The notes: a model not told the origin generated them from the letters alone. DNA of 64,000 bases from Myotis daubentonii (GCF_963259705.1 NC_081840.1:148897549-148961548); one strand, 5' to 3'; positions 37,973-47,961 are shown, counted from the stretch's first letter. Numbers and translations: made by a program.

Positions 37973-38515
37973 TGGACCACAGGGAAAGGGGCAGCTGAAG
38001 GAAAGGGCTGTCAGGAGGCTGCCTTCTTCCCTTTCTTCTCCCTCTTTTTTCTAAATACTTCCATGCCTTGTAGTTCTTTTGCTTTCTCTTTTTCTCTCTA
38101 CTACCCTCTGTCTCTGCCTCCTCCTCCTCCTCCCCGGTATCATCCATATCAACCGACCCAGAGGGCACAGCTGACTCCTCCTCGGACACCGACACCACCA
38201 TCAAGCACGGCCCTGATGGATCCTTTGATCAAGCCCTTCAACACGCTGATACTTCGGGGAGCCCGTAGCCTGCGACACCACCCACTAGCCAGATCAACGA
38301 GGACAATCAAACCATCGACTTGGGGACAGCTGAAATCCCTTGACTGAAAAGGCCAGCAACCTCTACAAGGCTCTGTGTGCACTCCATCCACTATGTTTAT
38401 TGCTATGCTCGCTATCATTGCTTGTCAGCCTTCTTCCGAGTCTTCAACAACCGAATCCGAGAGGGGGCCGCTGATTTACACGCGCTGCCATTTAAAAAAT
38501 AAAAATGGGGGAATT
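37973..38515 (+). other. Unidentified 5' part of the chimeric retrocopy
   Basis: Starts TGGACCACAGGGAAAGG; a pyrimidine-rich stretch (38,020-38,135) is followed by a Ser/Thr/Pro-rich open stretch and then sequence with stops up to the purine tract. Its position before an LTR-like segment suggests the 3' end of a retroviral internal region, but I recognise no env or other motif. An inverted 5' end (twin priming) is also possible. Confidence 0.4.
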
Positions 38516-39000
38516 TGCCAGAAGCCAATCCACCCTTGCTGCTTGACACAGTCGCTGCAGGGAAGAAACATCTGCACAGCTTATGTTTCAAGGGACCTGG
38601 CGTATATGGCATATGTTTGCTCCCCCTCTTAATGCTATGGGTTTTAAACAGGACCACATCCCCGAGAAAGGTTGTTGCCCCAGGTGAGGATTTTTCCCTG
38701 GAGTTAGGGAGGGAATAAAACCCCTTAACTAAGTGCCAGGCGGGTAATTAATCACTTTAACTACCAACAATCAGGCTTAAGCTACATCATCTCTACTTAG
38801 GATAATCTCCTTGGGTTACTTCCTTGTAGCTTAATAGAACAATAGAATAACCTCGGAATGGAGATAAGAAACGCCCTATCCTTTGGAACAGAATTGATAG
38901 GATTAAAATCCACCAGTATAAATACAAATGTAACAAGACAATGAAAACAGAACTTGGTTTCAACTGAAGAAAGCTATCTCCTGGCTCACTCTGTCGTCTC
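38516..39000 (+). mobile_element. LTR-like segment upstream of SLC34A2
   Basis: A purine-rich tract (38,494-38,512, AAAAAATAAAAATGGGGG) resembles a polypurine tract and is followed by TTGCCAGAAG. A TATA box (TATAAATA, 38,917-38,924) lies near the far end. Bases 38,905-38,957 align without gaps to 41,542-41,594 (44 of 53 identical by eye). The pairing of a polypurine tract, TATA box and a repeated segment carrying AATAAA in the other copy suggests an endogenous retroviral LTR (U3 with start of R). The family is not identified, and the right edge against SLC34A2 5' UTR is uncertain. Confidence 0.6.
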
Positions 39001-39115
39001 CTTCCTCAGAGAGCAGCTCTTCCAGATTGCACCTTCCCAAGGACTGCTGGACCCAGACTCCACGGAGAACAGAAGGGAAAGGACTTCAGCCTCTTGGAAG
39101 ATGTTCAGAGCTACC

Positions 39116-41140
39116 ATGACTCCTTGGCCTGAGGTGGAAAATGCCCAGCCGAATCCAGGTAAATACATTGGAGGCATCACGAGCCAACAGCCCCCCACGG
39201 ATGGGAAAGGAAAGGAGACCAACAAAAATGTCACCGGGACCTCTGAAACCAAGATTGAACTTCTGCCATCCCACTCCACCGCCACCCCGGTAGAGGAGCC
39301 CACTGACATAGAAGACCCCTGGGACCTGCCCGAGCTTCAGCACAAGGGCATCGAGTGGACAGAGAGAGACACCAAAGGGAAGAGTCTGTGTATCTTGCAA
39401 GGGATCGGGAAGTTCCTATTGCTCCTGGGATTCCTCTACCTGTTCGTGTGCTCCTTGGATGTCCTCAGCAGTGCCTTCCAGCTGGTTGGAGGGAAAATGG
39501 CCGGGAAGTTCTTCAGCAGCAACTCTATCATGTCCAACCCCCTGGCGGGACTGATGATCGGGGTGCTGGTGACAGCCATGGTGCAAAGCTCGAGCACCTC
39601 CACATCCATCATCGTCAGCATGGTGGCCTCCTCACTGCTGACGGTGCGGACTGCCGTCCCCTTTGTCATGGGAGCCAACATTGGGACCTCAATCACCAAC
39701 ACCCTCGTGGCGCTCATGCAGGCAGGAGACCGGAATGTGTTCAGAAGGGCTTTTGCCGGGGCCACCGTCCATGACTTCTTCAACTGGCTCTCCGTGCTGG
39801 TGCTCCTGCCTGTGGAGGTCTCCACCCACTACCTGGAGGTCCTGACCAACCTGATAGTGGAGTCCTTCCATTTCAAAAGCGGAGAAAATGCCCCGGAACT
39901 TCTGAAAGTTATCACGAATCCTCTTACAAAGCAAATTATCCAGCTGGATAAAAAGGTTATCAACCAGATTGCAATGAATGACCCAGCAGCTCAGAACAAG
40001 AGTCTGATCAAGATTTGGTGCAAAACTGTGACCAATGTGACTCAGATGAATGTCACCGTCCCCTCGATTCAGAACTGCACCTCCCCCAACCTCTGTTGGG
40101 CAAATGGTTTCCACACCTGGACCATCAAGAACGTGACCCGCCGGGAGAATATTGCCAAGTGCCAGCACCTCTTTGTGAATGCCAACCTCCTGGATCTTAT
40201 TGTTGGCATCATCCTGCTGGTCACCTCCCTGCTGGTGCTCTGTGGCTGTCTGATCATGATCGTCAAGGTCCTGGGCTCTGTGCTCGAGGGGCGAGTAGCT
40301 GTTGTCATCAAGAAGACCATCAACACCGATTTCCCTTTCCCCTTTTCCTGGCTGACTGGCTACCTGGCTATCTTAGTGGGGGCAGGCATGACCTTCATCA
40401 TGCAGAGCAGCTCAGTGTTCACGTCTACTTTGACCCCACTGATTGGTGTTGGTGTGATAAGCATTGAGAGGGCGTATCCACTCACGCTGGGGGCCAACAT
40501 CGGCACCACCACCACCGCCATCATGGCCGCCTTGGCCAGTCCAGGCAAAACCTTGAGGAGCTCACTCCAGATCACCCTGTGCCACTTTTTCTTCAACATC
40601 ACGGGTATCCTTCTGTGGTACCCAATCCCGTTCACCCGCCTGCCCATCCGCCTGGCTAAGGGGCTTGGCAACATCTCAGCTAAGTACCGCTGGTTTGCCG
40701 TCTTCTACCTGGTCATCTTATTCTTTCTGGTCCCGCTGTCCGTGTTTGGCCTCTCGCTGGCTGGGTGGCCGGTGCTGGTGGGCGTGGGGGTGCCCATCGT
40801 CCTCGTGATCCTTCTGGTGGTGGTGCTCAAGCTCCTGCAGGCCCGCTGCCCCGGCATCCTGCCCAAGGTGTTCCAGACCTGGAACTTCCTGCCCCTGTGC
40901 ATGCGCTCGCTGAAGCCCTGGGACATCGCGGTCTCCCTGGCCACCGGCTGCTGCATGAGGAACTGCTGCTGCCGCTGCAGCAAGTGCTGCCAGGACCCCG
41001 TGGAGGAGGAGGCCATCCACATCAAGGTCCCCGAGTCCTTTCGTAGCCTCTCCATGGTCGTGGAGGCCCCGGAAGGGGTCCCCAAGTCCAAAGCGGACGC
41101 CCTGAACACAAACACCACCTCCAGCCTCACCGCCTTGTAG
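39116..41140 (+). CDS. SLC34A2: Intact intronless SLC34A2 retrogene (NaPi-IIb, sodium-dependent phosphate cotransporter, 674 aa)
   Basis: NaPi-IIb imports phosphate with sodium at the apical membrane of alveolar type II, intestinal and mammary epithelium. The whole coding region is a single open frame, although the parental gene has many introns. The start [14 protein letters not shown] matches human MAPWPE...AQPNP, with Kozak-like context ACCATGA. An in-frame ATG at 39,101 would add five residues. Features by residue: first inverted repeat with QSSS at 157-160; GANIGTS 186-192; large extracellular loop with N-glycosylation sequons at 294, 307, 312, 320 and 339 and cysteines 302, 321, 327 and 349; second repeat with QSSS 430-433 and GANIGTT 459-465; Cys-rich tail 612-625; C-terminal TAL as in human. 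Length is near the usual 690; the shortfall is mainly in the Cys-rich tail. There is no stop or frameshift, so it is either young or maintained. Expression is unknown. Confidence 0.93.
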   Translation: MTPWPEVENAQPNPGKYIGGITSQQPPTDGKGKETNKNVTGTSETKIELLPSHSTATPVEEPTDIEDPWDLPELQHKGIEWTERDTKGKSLCILQGIGKFLLLLGFLYLFVCSLDVLSSAFQLVGGKMAGKFFSSNSIMSNPLAGLMIGVLVTAMVQSSSTSTSIIVSMVASSLLTVRTAVPFVMGANIGTSITNTLVALMQAGDRNVFRRAFAGATVHDFFNWLSVLVLLPVEVSTHYLEVLTNLIVESFHFKSGENAPELLKVITNPLTKQIIQLDKKVINQIAMNDPAAQNKSLIKIWCKTVTNVTQMNVTVPSIQNCTSPNLCWANGFHTWTIKNVTRRENIAKCQHLFVNANLLDLIVGIILLVTSLLVLCGCLIMIVKVLGSVLEGRVAVVIKKTINTDFPFPFSWLTGYLAILVGAGMTFIMQSSSVFTSTLTPLIGVGVISIERAYPLTLGANIGTTTTAIMAALASPGKTLRSSLQITLCHFFFNITGILLWYPIPFTRLPIRLAKGLGNISAKYRWFAVFYLVILFFLVPLSVFGLSLAGWPVLVGVGVPIVLVILLVVVLKLLQARCPGILPKVFQTWNFLPLCMRSLKPWDIAVSLATGCCMRNCCCRCSKCCQDPVEEEAIHIKVPESFRSLSMVVEAPEGVPKSKADALNTNTTSSLTAL

Positions 41141-41522
41141 GGGCTGCCCCCGAGGTGGGAGGGGGGGCCCCAAGTCTCCCTCGGTCCCTCCTGGTTCTGC
41201 AACGCCGTTCTCCACTTTGCTGAGAAATGGCATCAACATCAGCTCTGACTCTCATTCCCCTTTGCGCGTGTGTCAGCCTGCGTGGTCGCTCGCTCTGTCT
41301 CCGCCCCTGCTCCCTGGTCTCTCACTCCCAGGAAGGCGCAGAAAGAGAATTAGACAATGAAGCCTGGCTCGATAATGGATCCCCTCCACCCACCCGCCCC
41401 TGCACCCAGATGGGTTGGCCAATGGGACTTATTTTCAGACGTAACCATCTTCTGAAGTCCCAAGGGAGGAATTTATGGAAGGTTTCAAAGATGCACACAC
41501 ACATATATGCTTTTCTGATTGC

Positions 41523-41528
41523 AATAAA
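41523..41528 (+). promoter_or_regulatory. Poly(A) signal of the SLC34A2 3' UTR
   Basis: AATAAA in GCAATAAAATTCTCC, at the end of SLC34A2-derived 3' UTR. The LTR-like tail starts at the expected cleavage position. Confidence 0.75.
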
Positions 41529-41541
41529 ATTCTCCTTTACC

Positions 41542-41639
41542 AAAATCAACTGGTATAAATACAGATGTAATACGTCAATAAAATCAGAACTTGGCTGGAG
41601 ATCCTGGCTAGAGAACCTAGCTAGGCTGCTGATCAACTG
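41542..41639 (+). mobile_element. Partial LTR-like tail (U3 end plus R) ending the retrocopy
   Basis: Starts AAAATCAACTGGTATAAATAC, repeating the 38,905-38,957 block including its TATA box (41,554-41,561), then AATAAA and a further 57 bases to the poly(A) tail. It begins 13 bases after the SLC34A2 poly(A) signal, where that mRNA would normally be cleaved. Confidence 0.62.
41577..41582 (+). promoter_or_regulatory. Poly(A) signal of the LTR-like tail
   Basis: AATAAA in CGTCAATAAAATCAG, 57 bases before the A-run; somewhat far for a normal 10-30 base spacing. The upstream copy has AATGAA at the same place. Confidence 0.55.
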
Positions 41640-41651
41640 AAAAAAAAAAAA

Positions 41652-41667
41652 AAGTAAGACAATATAT
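41652..41667. repeat. Target-site duplication, right copy
   Basis: AAGTAAGACAATATAT directly after the A-run, then GTCTAGTGCTGAGGATAG continues the interrupted MIR. The first two A could also belong to the tail. Confidence 0.93.
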
Positions 41668-41722
41668 GTCTAGTGCTGAGGATAGTGCCTAGGATACAGC
41701 AGCTATTCACTAATTGCTTTTG
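41668..41722 (+). repeat. MIR SINE, right part
   Basis: GTCTAGTGCTGAGGATAGTG then CCTAGGATACAGCAGCTATTC corresponds to the MIR 3' half (cttagcacagtgcctggcac...). Confidence 0.75.
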
Positions 41723-42429
41723 TTACTGATTCACTTTACATTGGATCCATGAATCAGTAAGTATTTTACTTTGGGTTTTTGTTAGTCTTAATTCTACCTC
41801 GGTAGTGATGAGAGACTGGGAATTAAATGAATAGATAAAAGCTGGTGTACTTGATACATCATGTTTTACATGTAGAAGCCAGAGCATAGTTGGAAAAATG
41901 GGGAAATTTACAAGCACAGGGTATGACTCTATGAGTAACTGATTTATAAATAAAATGACAAGCCACGTTGTTTTGTTCTCTAGCCTTCTATATAAAGCAT
42001 ACAAAGCTGCCCAGGCCTCACTCCTGGGTAAGAGAACTTGAAACCCAGGCAGGGTTTGGCAGGCCACTCCAAGCTATTGTGTGAGACACTGCTCAGACCT
42101 CAATAGTTATGCTTTCTGAACTCTGGCATTCCAGCCTGCCACTGCCTCTGGTTTTATTCACTGGAAACCCATATTTGTGTCTATTCTTACTCAAGCCTGG
42201 ATCTCCTCAGATCTTGAATTATTAATGGTTAGTCTATATTATTATCATGACCTAAGGTTTTTACCCAAATTCTAATTCTATTCCCCTCAGTGATTACAGA
42301 CTGATGCATTGACCATACCACCCTCCCAACTTCTCTTCCTGTCTGCAGCTCTACCTCACCCTTTTTCTTGACGTTCTTCCCTAATGGCTTGAGTCCCCAA
42401 GCTCTCACAGGACCTATATTTATCTGAGG

Positions 42430-43160
42430 AGGGGGGCAAACATTTTATGGAAGGTTAACACACATGAAAAAATAGAAACTGAACAAATTATACATGTACA
42501 GGTCCATGCATTTTTATAAAACGAACATGCCTGTATAGCCCATGCCCAGATTAAGAAATAGTCACAACTCCCTCTGCCATTTCCCATTAGAACATTACAA
42601 TCTCAACATAGCTCAGATCCCCCTGCTTCATTTTGTCCTTTTATAAATGGAATCAAACATTACAAACTTGTCTTCCCCTGACTTGTTTGCTCAATACTAT
42701 GTTTGTGAGAGCCATTCGTATTGTTGCATGTGGTGTGCATATTTATTCCTGTTACTGTATGTATTTCTTTGACGGAATATAGCACAATTTATGTATCCAT
42801 TTTACTGATGGATCAGGGGGATGGCTCCAACTTTTGCCTATTACAGATATTGTTGGCATAACATACTTGCTGAAGTCTTCTGGTGGATGTCTAAACATTT
42901 CTTCTGCATATATACTCAGGCGATGCTGGTTTGTATGATTTGCAAATGTTCAGCTTTAATGGATACTGTCACAGAGTTTTCTAAATGGTCACAACATTTT
43001 ACACTCCCTCCAGTTGTATGTGAAAGTGCCAGTTGCTCTATATTCTCCCAACACTGGGTATTGCAGATCCTTTTTAATTCTCTTTTCACAAACTCTCCCG
43101 CTATTTTGGGACAGATTTTCAGGTCCCCATTCCACCCTCTAATCCCGCACCCCAGGCAAC
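42430..43160 (-). mobile_element. Old antisense L1 fragment
   Basis: Stretch from ATACATGTACAGGTCCATGC to GAGTTTTCTAAATGGTCACA is an antisense L1M 3' end. The 155-codon plus-strand frame at 42,821 is a by-product. Confidence 0.6.
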
Positions 43161-44227
43161 CCTATCTCAGCAGCACCACTGTACTGATTCATATTTACAT
43201 TAAAACTAATTCACATTTCTGGTTCAGGTACTACCTGATATGCACTATCAGTAAAGAAATGACATTACACATAATGCAGTCCTCTTAGAGTTCCCATATT
43301 TAACTTTTCCTAACTTGGAGCAAGTTGATATTAAGTCATAGACATGTATATACACCTGGTGCTTAGTCCTGTGAATGTGCAAATTTTATAACCCTTCTAT
43401 TTGAAAAATATTGCTGTATTAGATCTTCAAATATAAAGAACCCTTTTAAATGATTAGAAATAAATTGAAGGGAAGGAGATAGCAATATTAGAGACTTAAT
43501 ACTTTACAACAAGAACTATGACTTCAGTGCCATAATATTGGAGCTATCATAGAGTGAAGGATTACAGTTTAATGCAAGTATATGATATCAAGTCCTTCTA
43601 AGATCCCTCTAAGATCTGCTTCTTATTAAATTCAGCCAAAGGAGAATTCACTCACATTCTTCTTCCTAAATGTAGTTCCTTTTACTAGAAAAGAGATCAC
43701 ATAAATTCTTATGTATTTAATTTCCTTCTAAAGCATTTCTCAGTGCTAAATTCAACATTTTCCAAAAGCAGAGGATAAATGAGACACTTCAAAGAAAACA
43801 CTTTAGGTAAGACATTATGTTTTTTTTTCAAATCCACCTTCATGTTCATGTATTATTTTTTACTTAAAGGTTTGAACATGTATTTAATACACATAGAATT
43901 ATGAGGAGTAAAGTAGAGGATTACAACATGGCTGGTTTGAAATAACTTATGGCTTACAAGACATAAGTAATAAATATTCATAAAGAAAACCTTTATGTGT
44001 AACCCCCAACTTTTTTATATAGAGAGAAAAAGATCCTTAGTTTTCTGTCTCTTCTGGATGAAGAACTTTATTGTTCACTTCAACTAAAGCAAAGCACTCT
44101 CAAATTATTCTTCCAGAAACAATTTCTCCCTTGATAAAAACATTTCCCTCTACCAGTTTGTGTACAATTAGGCTTTTTAAAAAAATCAGGTTTGATTATG
44201 CTCCCTTTTGTAAGTAACCAAAGGCCA

Positions 44228-44288
<61 letters not shown>

Positions 44289-45622
44289 CTCTCTTCTTTC
44301 TGGCTGTGAAGGCTAGGAAAAATGGGCAGTGGATTTGAATTCCTTATGTAACTCAACATTCCAATTTGAATGCAAATTATAAATCTTTCACAAGGGGTCA
44401 ATTTTACCATCTGGAGTGCATGACTATATCCCTTAACTTTAAGCAATGGTTTTGAGAGCTAAATTTGGGCTTATTTTCCCTTTGCCATTTTCATAACTTT
44501 TGTCTTTAGCAAAAGAAAAGTGGATTATTCAACTAATTAGAATTAAACGCCTCTCTTGCAGATACCTATGTCTCTTAGACTCCTAAACCATCATTTGTGG
44601 TTTTTAATTGACTCTTCTTAGACTTCATTGAACCACTTATACACAAGTAGTCACTCTATTCTCCCCTTGAGTCATGCATTTAGGTCCTATTAACACTAAT
44701 GGAATTGCTATGCATGCACGCTGAGGGAGAATAAGCCCCTTAAACACCTTTTTAATGGAACAGTTTTGTTTCTTTCCATTCCTCGTCATATGCCTCTGTT
44801 TGGACTTTCTCTCACCAGTATGTGCTTCCAAATAATGTAGTTCTGATTTCTTTTTCGGCTCTTATACTTCCTTCTTTATTGAACTCCAGTGTTCAAAGTA
44901 GGACTTGACTTCCCCTCTTTTATTGATCATTCCTGGAAAAAGCCTCATGACTCAATCATTACTGCCCTCTTAGATTTTCTGGTTTCAGAGTGCAATTCAG
45001 ATGTTGCTTTCATTCCAGTCCTGTAGTTTCCACCAAGTACATCTAACCCACAGACTATTTTTTATCCTCGTGAAGACTTGACCAGCCAGAAGTCTTTTAA
45101 TATGATGAAAATTTACCCAGGAGGCTAAAGATTTTTCCACCTTAACATGAAAATAAATAGGCATGTTTTCAGACTCTCCCACTTCATAATGTTTTTATTT
45201 GTTTACACTTTAAGGAGGTTTTTGTTTTTTTCATTTTTTGAGTACCTATGACATAAGACTTCAGCAACATGTTTAAATTTGGAACAGGAAAATAAACTGT
45301 GCCATAGGAACCATAAATCCACAGGAAATAAAACTACACCTCCGATACATATACTAACAATCACATTTTTGTTTAGCTCTTAGAAATGTATTATTCTTTA
45401 CTGTTCTTATAGTAGTTTTATCAATGGACTTTAAAAGCCAGCTTTGTTGCCATTTCTGATTTGCAAAGTGAGGGGGTGGGTAAGACTGTTATGGCAGGGC
45501 CTAATGGAGTGCCAGGCATTCAGCAGTCATTTGAATCACACAAAATTGCCATTTGGTGGATCAAAAACAGTTAAAAATTGTTGGAAAATATCAGTTGAAA
45601 TGTCTGTTAAAAAAAATGAATG
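43161..45622. other. Intergenic stretch without recognised features
   Basis: AT-rich, one CT microsatellite; no gene or named repeat seen. Confidence 0.5.
44231..44289 (+). repeat. (CT)n microsatellite
   Basis: Nearly pure CT with two short interruptions. Confidence 0.93.
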
Positions 45623-45882
45623 GCCCTTGCCGGTTTGGCTCAATAGATAGAGCGTTGGCCTGCAGACCAAAGGGTCCTGGGTTTGATTTCTGTCAAGGGC
45701 ACGTACCTTGATTGCAGGCTGAGCCCTGGCCTGGGCCCTGGTCAGGGCTTGTGCAGGAGGCAACCGATCGATGTGTTTCTCTCACATTGATGTTTCTCTC
45801 TGTCCTTCCCTCTCTCTTCCACTCTCCCTAAAAATCAATGAAAAAATATCCTCGAGTGAGGATTAACGAAAAAAAAAAAGAA
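45623..45882 (+). repeat. VES SINE
   Basis: Head GCCCTTGCCGGTTTGGCTC and long tail ATATCCTCGAGTGAGGATTA, then A-run; lies directly left of the HAL1. Confidence 0.88.
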
Positions 45883-45936
45883 TAAGAATGAATGAAATCT
45901 CTTTTGAGTCTAGATTTTAATTTTTATTCTATTTTC

Positions 45937-47786
45937 TTTTTTTTTAATTAAATCTTTATTGTTCAGATTATTACATTTGTTCCTCTTTTTTTCCCCCCAT
46001 AACTCCCCTCCTCCCAGTTCCCGCCCCACCCTCCGCCCTCACTCCCCACCCACTGTCCTCATCCATAGGTGCACAATTTTTGTCCAGTCTCTTCCCGAAT
46101 CTCCCACACCCCTTTCCCCCCCAAGAATAGTCAGTCCATTCCCTTTCTATGTTCCTGATTCTATTATAATCAACAGTTCATTCTGTTCATCAGATTATTT
46201 ATTCACTTGATTCTTAGAGTCACTTGTTGATAGATGCATATTTGTTGTTCATAATTTGTATCTTTACCTTTTTCTTCCTCTTCCTCTTCTTAAAGGATAC
46301 CTTTCAGCATTTCATATAATCCTGGTTTGGTGGTGATGAACTCCTTTAGCTTTTCCTTATCTGTGAAGCTCTTTATCTGACCTTCAATTCTGAATGATAG
46401 CTTTGCTGGATAAAGTAATCTTGGTTGTAGGTTCTTGGTATTCATCACTTTGAATATTTCTTGCCATTCCCTTCTGGCCTGCAAAGTTTCTGTTGTGAAA
46501 TCAGCTGACAGTTGTATGGGTATTCCCTTGTAGGTAACTCGGTTTCTTTCTCTTGCTGCTTTTAAGATTCTCTCTTTGTCTTTTGCTCTTGGCATTTTAA
46601 TTATGATGTGTCTTGGTGTGGTCCTCTTTGGATTCCTTTTGTTTGGGGTTCTCCGCACTTCTTGGACCTGTAAGTCCATTTCTTTCACTAGGTAGGGGAA
46701 GTTTTCTGTCATTATTTCTTCAAATAGGTTTTCAATATCTTGGTCTCTCTCATCTTCTGGCACCCCTATAATTCTGATGTTGGTACGCTTGAAGCTGTCC
46801 CAGAGGCTCCTTACACTATCCTCGCATTTTTGGATTCTTTTTTCATTTTGCTTTTCCCGTTGGGTGTTTTTTGCTTCCTCGCATTTCAAATCATTGACTT
46901 GATTCTTGCGCTCCTCTGGTCTGCTGTCGAGAGTCTGTATAATATTCTTTATTTCAGTCCGTGTATGCTTAATTTCTAGTTGGTTCCCCAATATAACATC
47001 GGGGGTCTCATTAGTTTTCTTGTAGATCTCATTAAGTTTATCGGCGGCTTCTAAACAGTTCTTGAGAGACCTTAAAAGTGTGGTTCTGAACTCTATATCT
47101 TCCATTGACAATTTTGTCCTGTTTCTTTGTCTCCGCATTTTGTTATGCTTCCTTGGTGCACCCCCTAGTGGTCTTTGTTCGCAGTCTTATAGTTAAACCT
47201 TGATTGTTGTAGCTAATCCCAGGGAGGGTTTGACCTCCAGGCCAAGTGGCTATGAGAATCAGCTGTGTCAGCAGTGAGAGAACTTCTGTCCTCTAGGGAG
47301 GTGCTAATCTAGCCTTTGCCTGAGGCTATCCGGCAAATGCCTCTGTGCAGGGCTTGGGTAGGGCAGGGCGGGTCGCACAGGATCAACAGGGTGGGCCAGC
47401 ACCCGCTGCAAAGCTGGGAGAGAAAGCTGCACTCGCTCTGACCGAAGCCAGACAGTCCCGTTTCTCCTGTTTGAGTCTGGGTCCCTAAAGACTCGCCTGT
47501 ATCTGGAGCTCAGAGTCTGCGACTCCCTCCCAATTGAAAACAACAACCTCGCCCTCCGCCGCCAGCCCGCTCGGCGCACTCTGCACCTCAGAATTTGACT
47601 TCAGCACTGTGCCTCCTCTGAGTGTCCGTATGCGTTTCTCTTTGCTCCTAGTTGTAGGACTTCCACTCAGCCAGCGTTCCTGTGGTTCTGGGTGATGTCC
47701 CTTCCGTCTTTTGGTTTTACTTTTGAAGTAGTTGTTCAAAGCAGCAAACTCCGGCGTTAACCTATGCCGCCATCTTGGTTCTCCTC
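45937..47786 (-). mobile_element. Full-length half-L1 (HAL1) element
   Basis: Minus-strand order: 5' end with AACCAAGATGGCGGC (YY1-type L1 start) at about 47,780; GC-rich 5' UTR; ORF1 47,138-46,290; 3' UTR with a G-rich tract (TGGGGAGTGAGGGCGGAGGG region); AATAAA; A-run. There is no ORF2. It is flanked by an 8-bp duplication, CTATTTTC on the plus strand, at 45,929-45,936 and 47,787-47,794. ORF1-only L1 derivatives are known as HAL1 and depend on ORF2 protein from L1. Confidence 0.82.
46290..47138 (-). CDS. HAL1 ORF1 protein (L1 ORF1p-like RNA-binding chaperone, 282 aa)
   Basis: L1 ORF1p is a trimeric RNA-binding protein that coats its own transcript. This copy is one open frame from ATG to stop. 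Residues about 15-115 are heptad-rich and charged (coiled coil: NQLEIKHTRTEIKNIIQTL). An RRM-like segment starts at about 118 with NIRIIGVPEDE, and the C-terminal domain holds TPRHIIIKM (174-182) and LLYPAKLSF (231-239). Slightly shorter than human ORF1p (338 aa), mainly at the N-terminus. It is followed directly by a 3' UTR instead of ORF2. The intact frame suggests a fairly recent insertion. Confidence 0.85.
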   Translation of the reverse strand: MRRQRNRTKLSMEDIEFRTTLLRSLKNCLEAADKLNEIYKKTNETPDVILGNQLEIKHTRTEIKNIIQTLDSRPEERKNQVNDLKCEEAKNTQREKQNEKRIQKCEDSVRSLWDSFKRTNIRIIGVPEDERDQDIENLFEEIMTENFPYLVKEMDLQVQEVRRTPNKRNPKRTTPRHIIIKMPRAKDKERILKAARERNRVTYKGIPIQLSADFTTETLQARREWQEIFKVMNTKNLQPRLLYPAKLSFRIEGQIKSFTDKEKLKEFITTKPGLYEMLKGIL

Positions 47787-47961
47787 CTATTTTCAAAAAT
47801 TAAAAATACAGAGTAATTAGTCTAAGTTAATAAAAACATACATTATGCATGGATTTTTTCCAATCATTTAATGGAATAAAACTCCTAAACTGAGTACAGC
47901 AAACCTGCTGTTCATTAATTGCCTCTCCAAGGGTAAGCTTAAACTTTATATTATAAAAAGA

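Larger units (their letters stand above)
37973..41651 (+). mobile_element. L1-mobilised chimeric retrocopy carrying SLC34A2
   Basis: The insertion is bounded by a perfect 16-bp duplication (37,957-37,972 and 41,652-41,667) and ends in about 14 A. The 5' target reads ATT|AAGT, a good variant of the L1 endonuclease site TT|AAAA. The flanks join into one MIR SINE, independently proving both ends. Inside, in order: 37,973-38,515 unidentified sequence; 38,516-about 39,000 LTR-like sequence; SLC34A2 5' UTR, coding region and 3' UTR to 41,541; then 41,542-41,639 a partial LTR-like tail. L1 provides the mobilisation; how the RNA became chimeric is open. Confidence 0.88.

Noticed and set aside
38954..39115. 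In-frame 54-codon extension of the SLC34A2 frame
   Set aside because: The first codon is TTG, not ATG, and the stretch covers LTR-like and 5' UTR sequence. The ATG at 39,116 matches the family start.
42821..43288. 155-codon plus-strand frame
   Set aside because: Falls on antisense L1 sequence.
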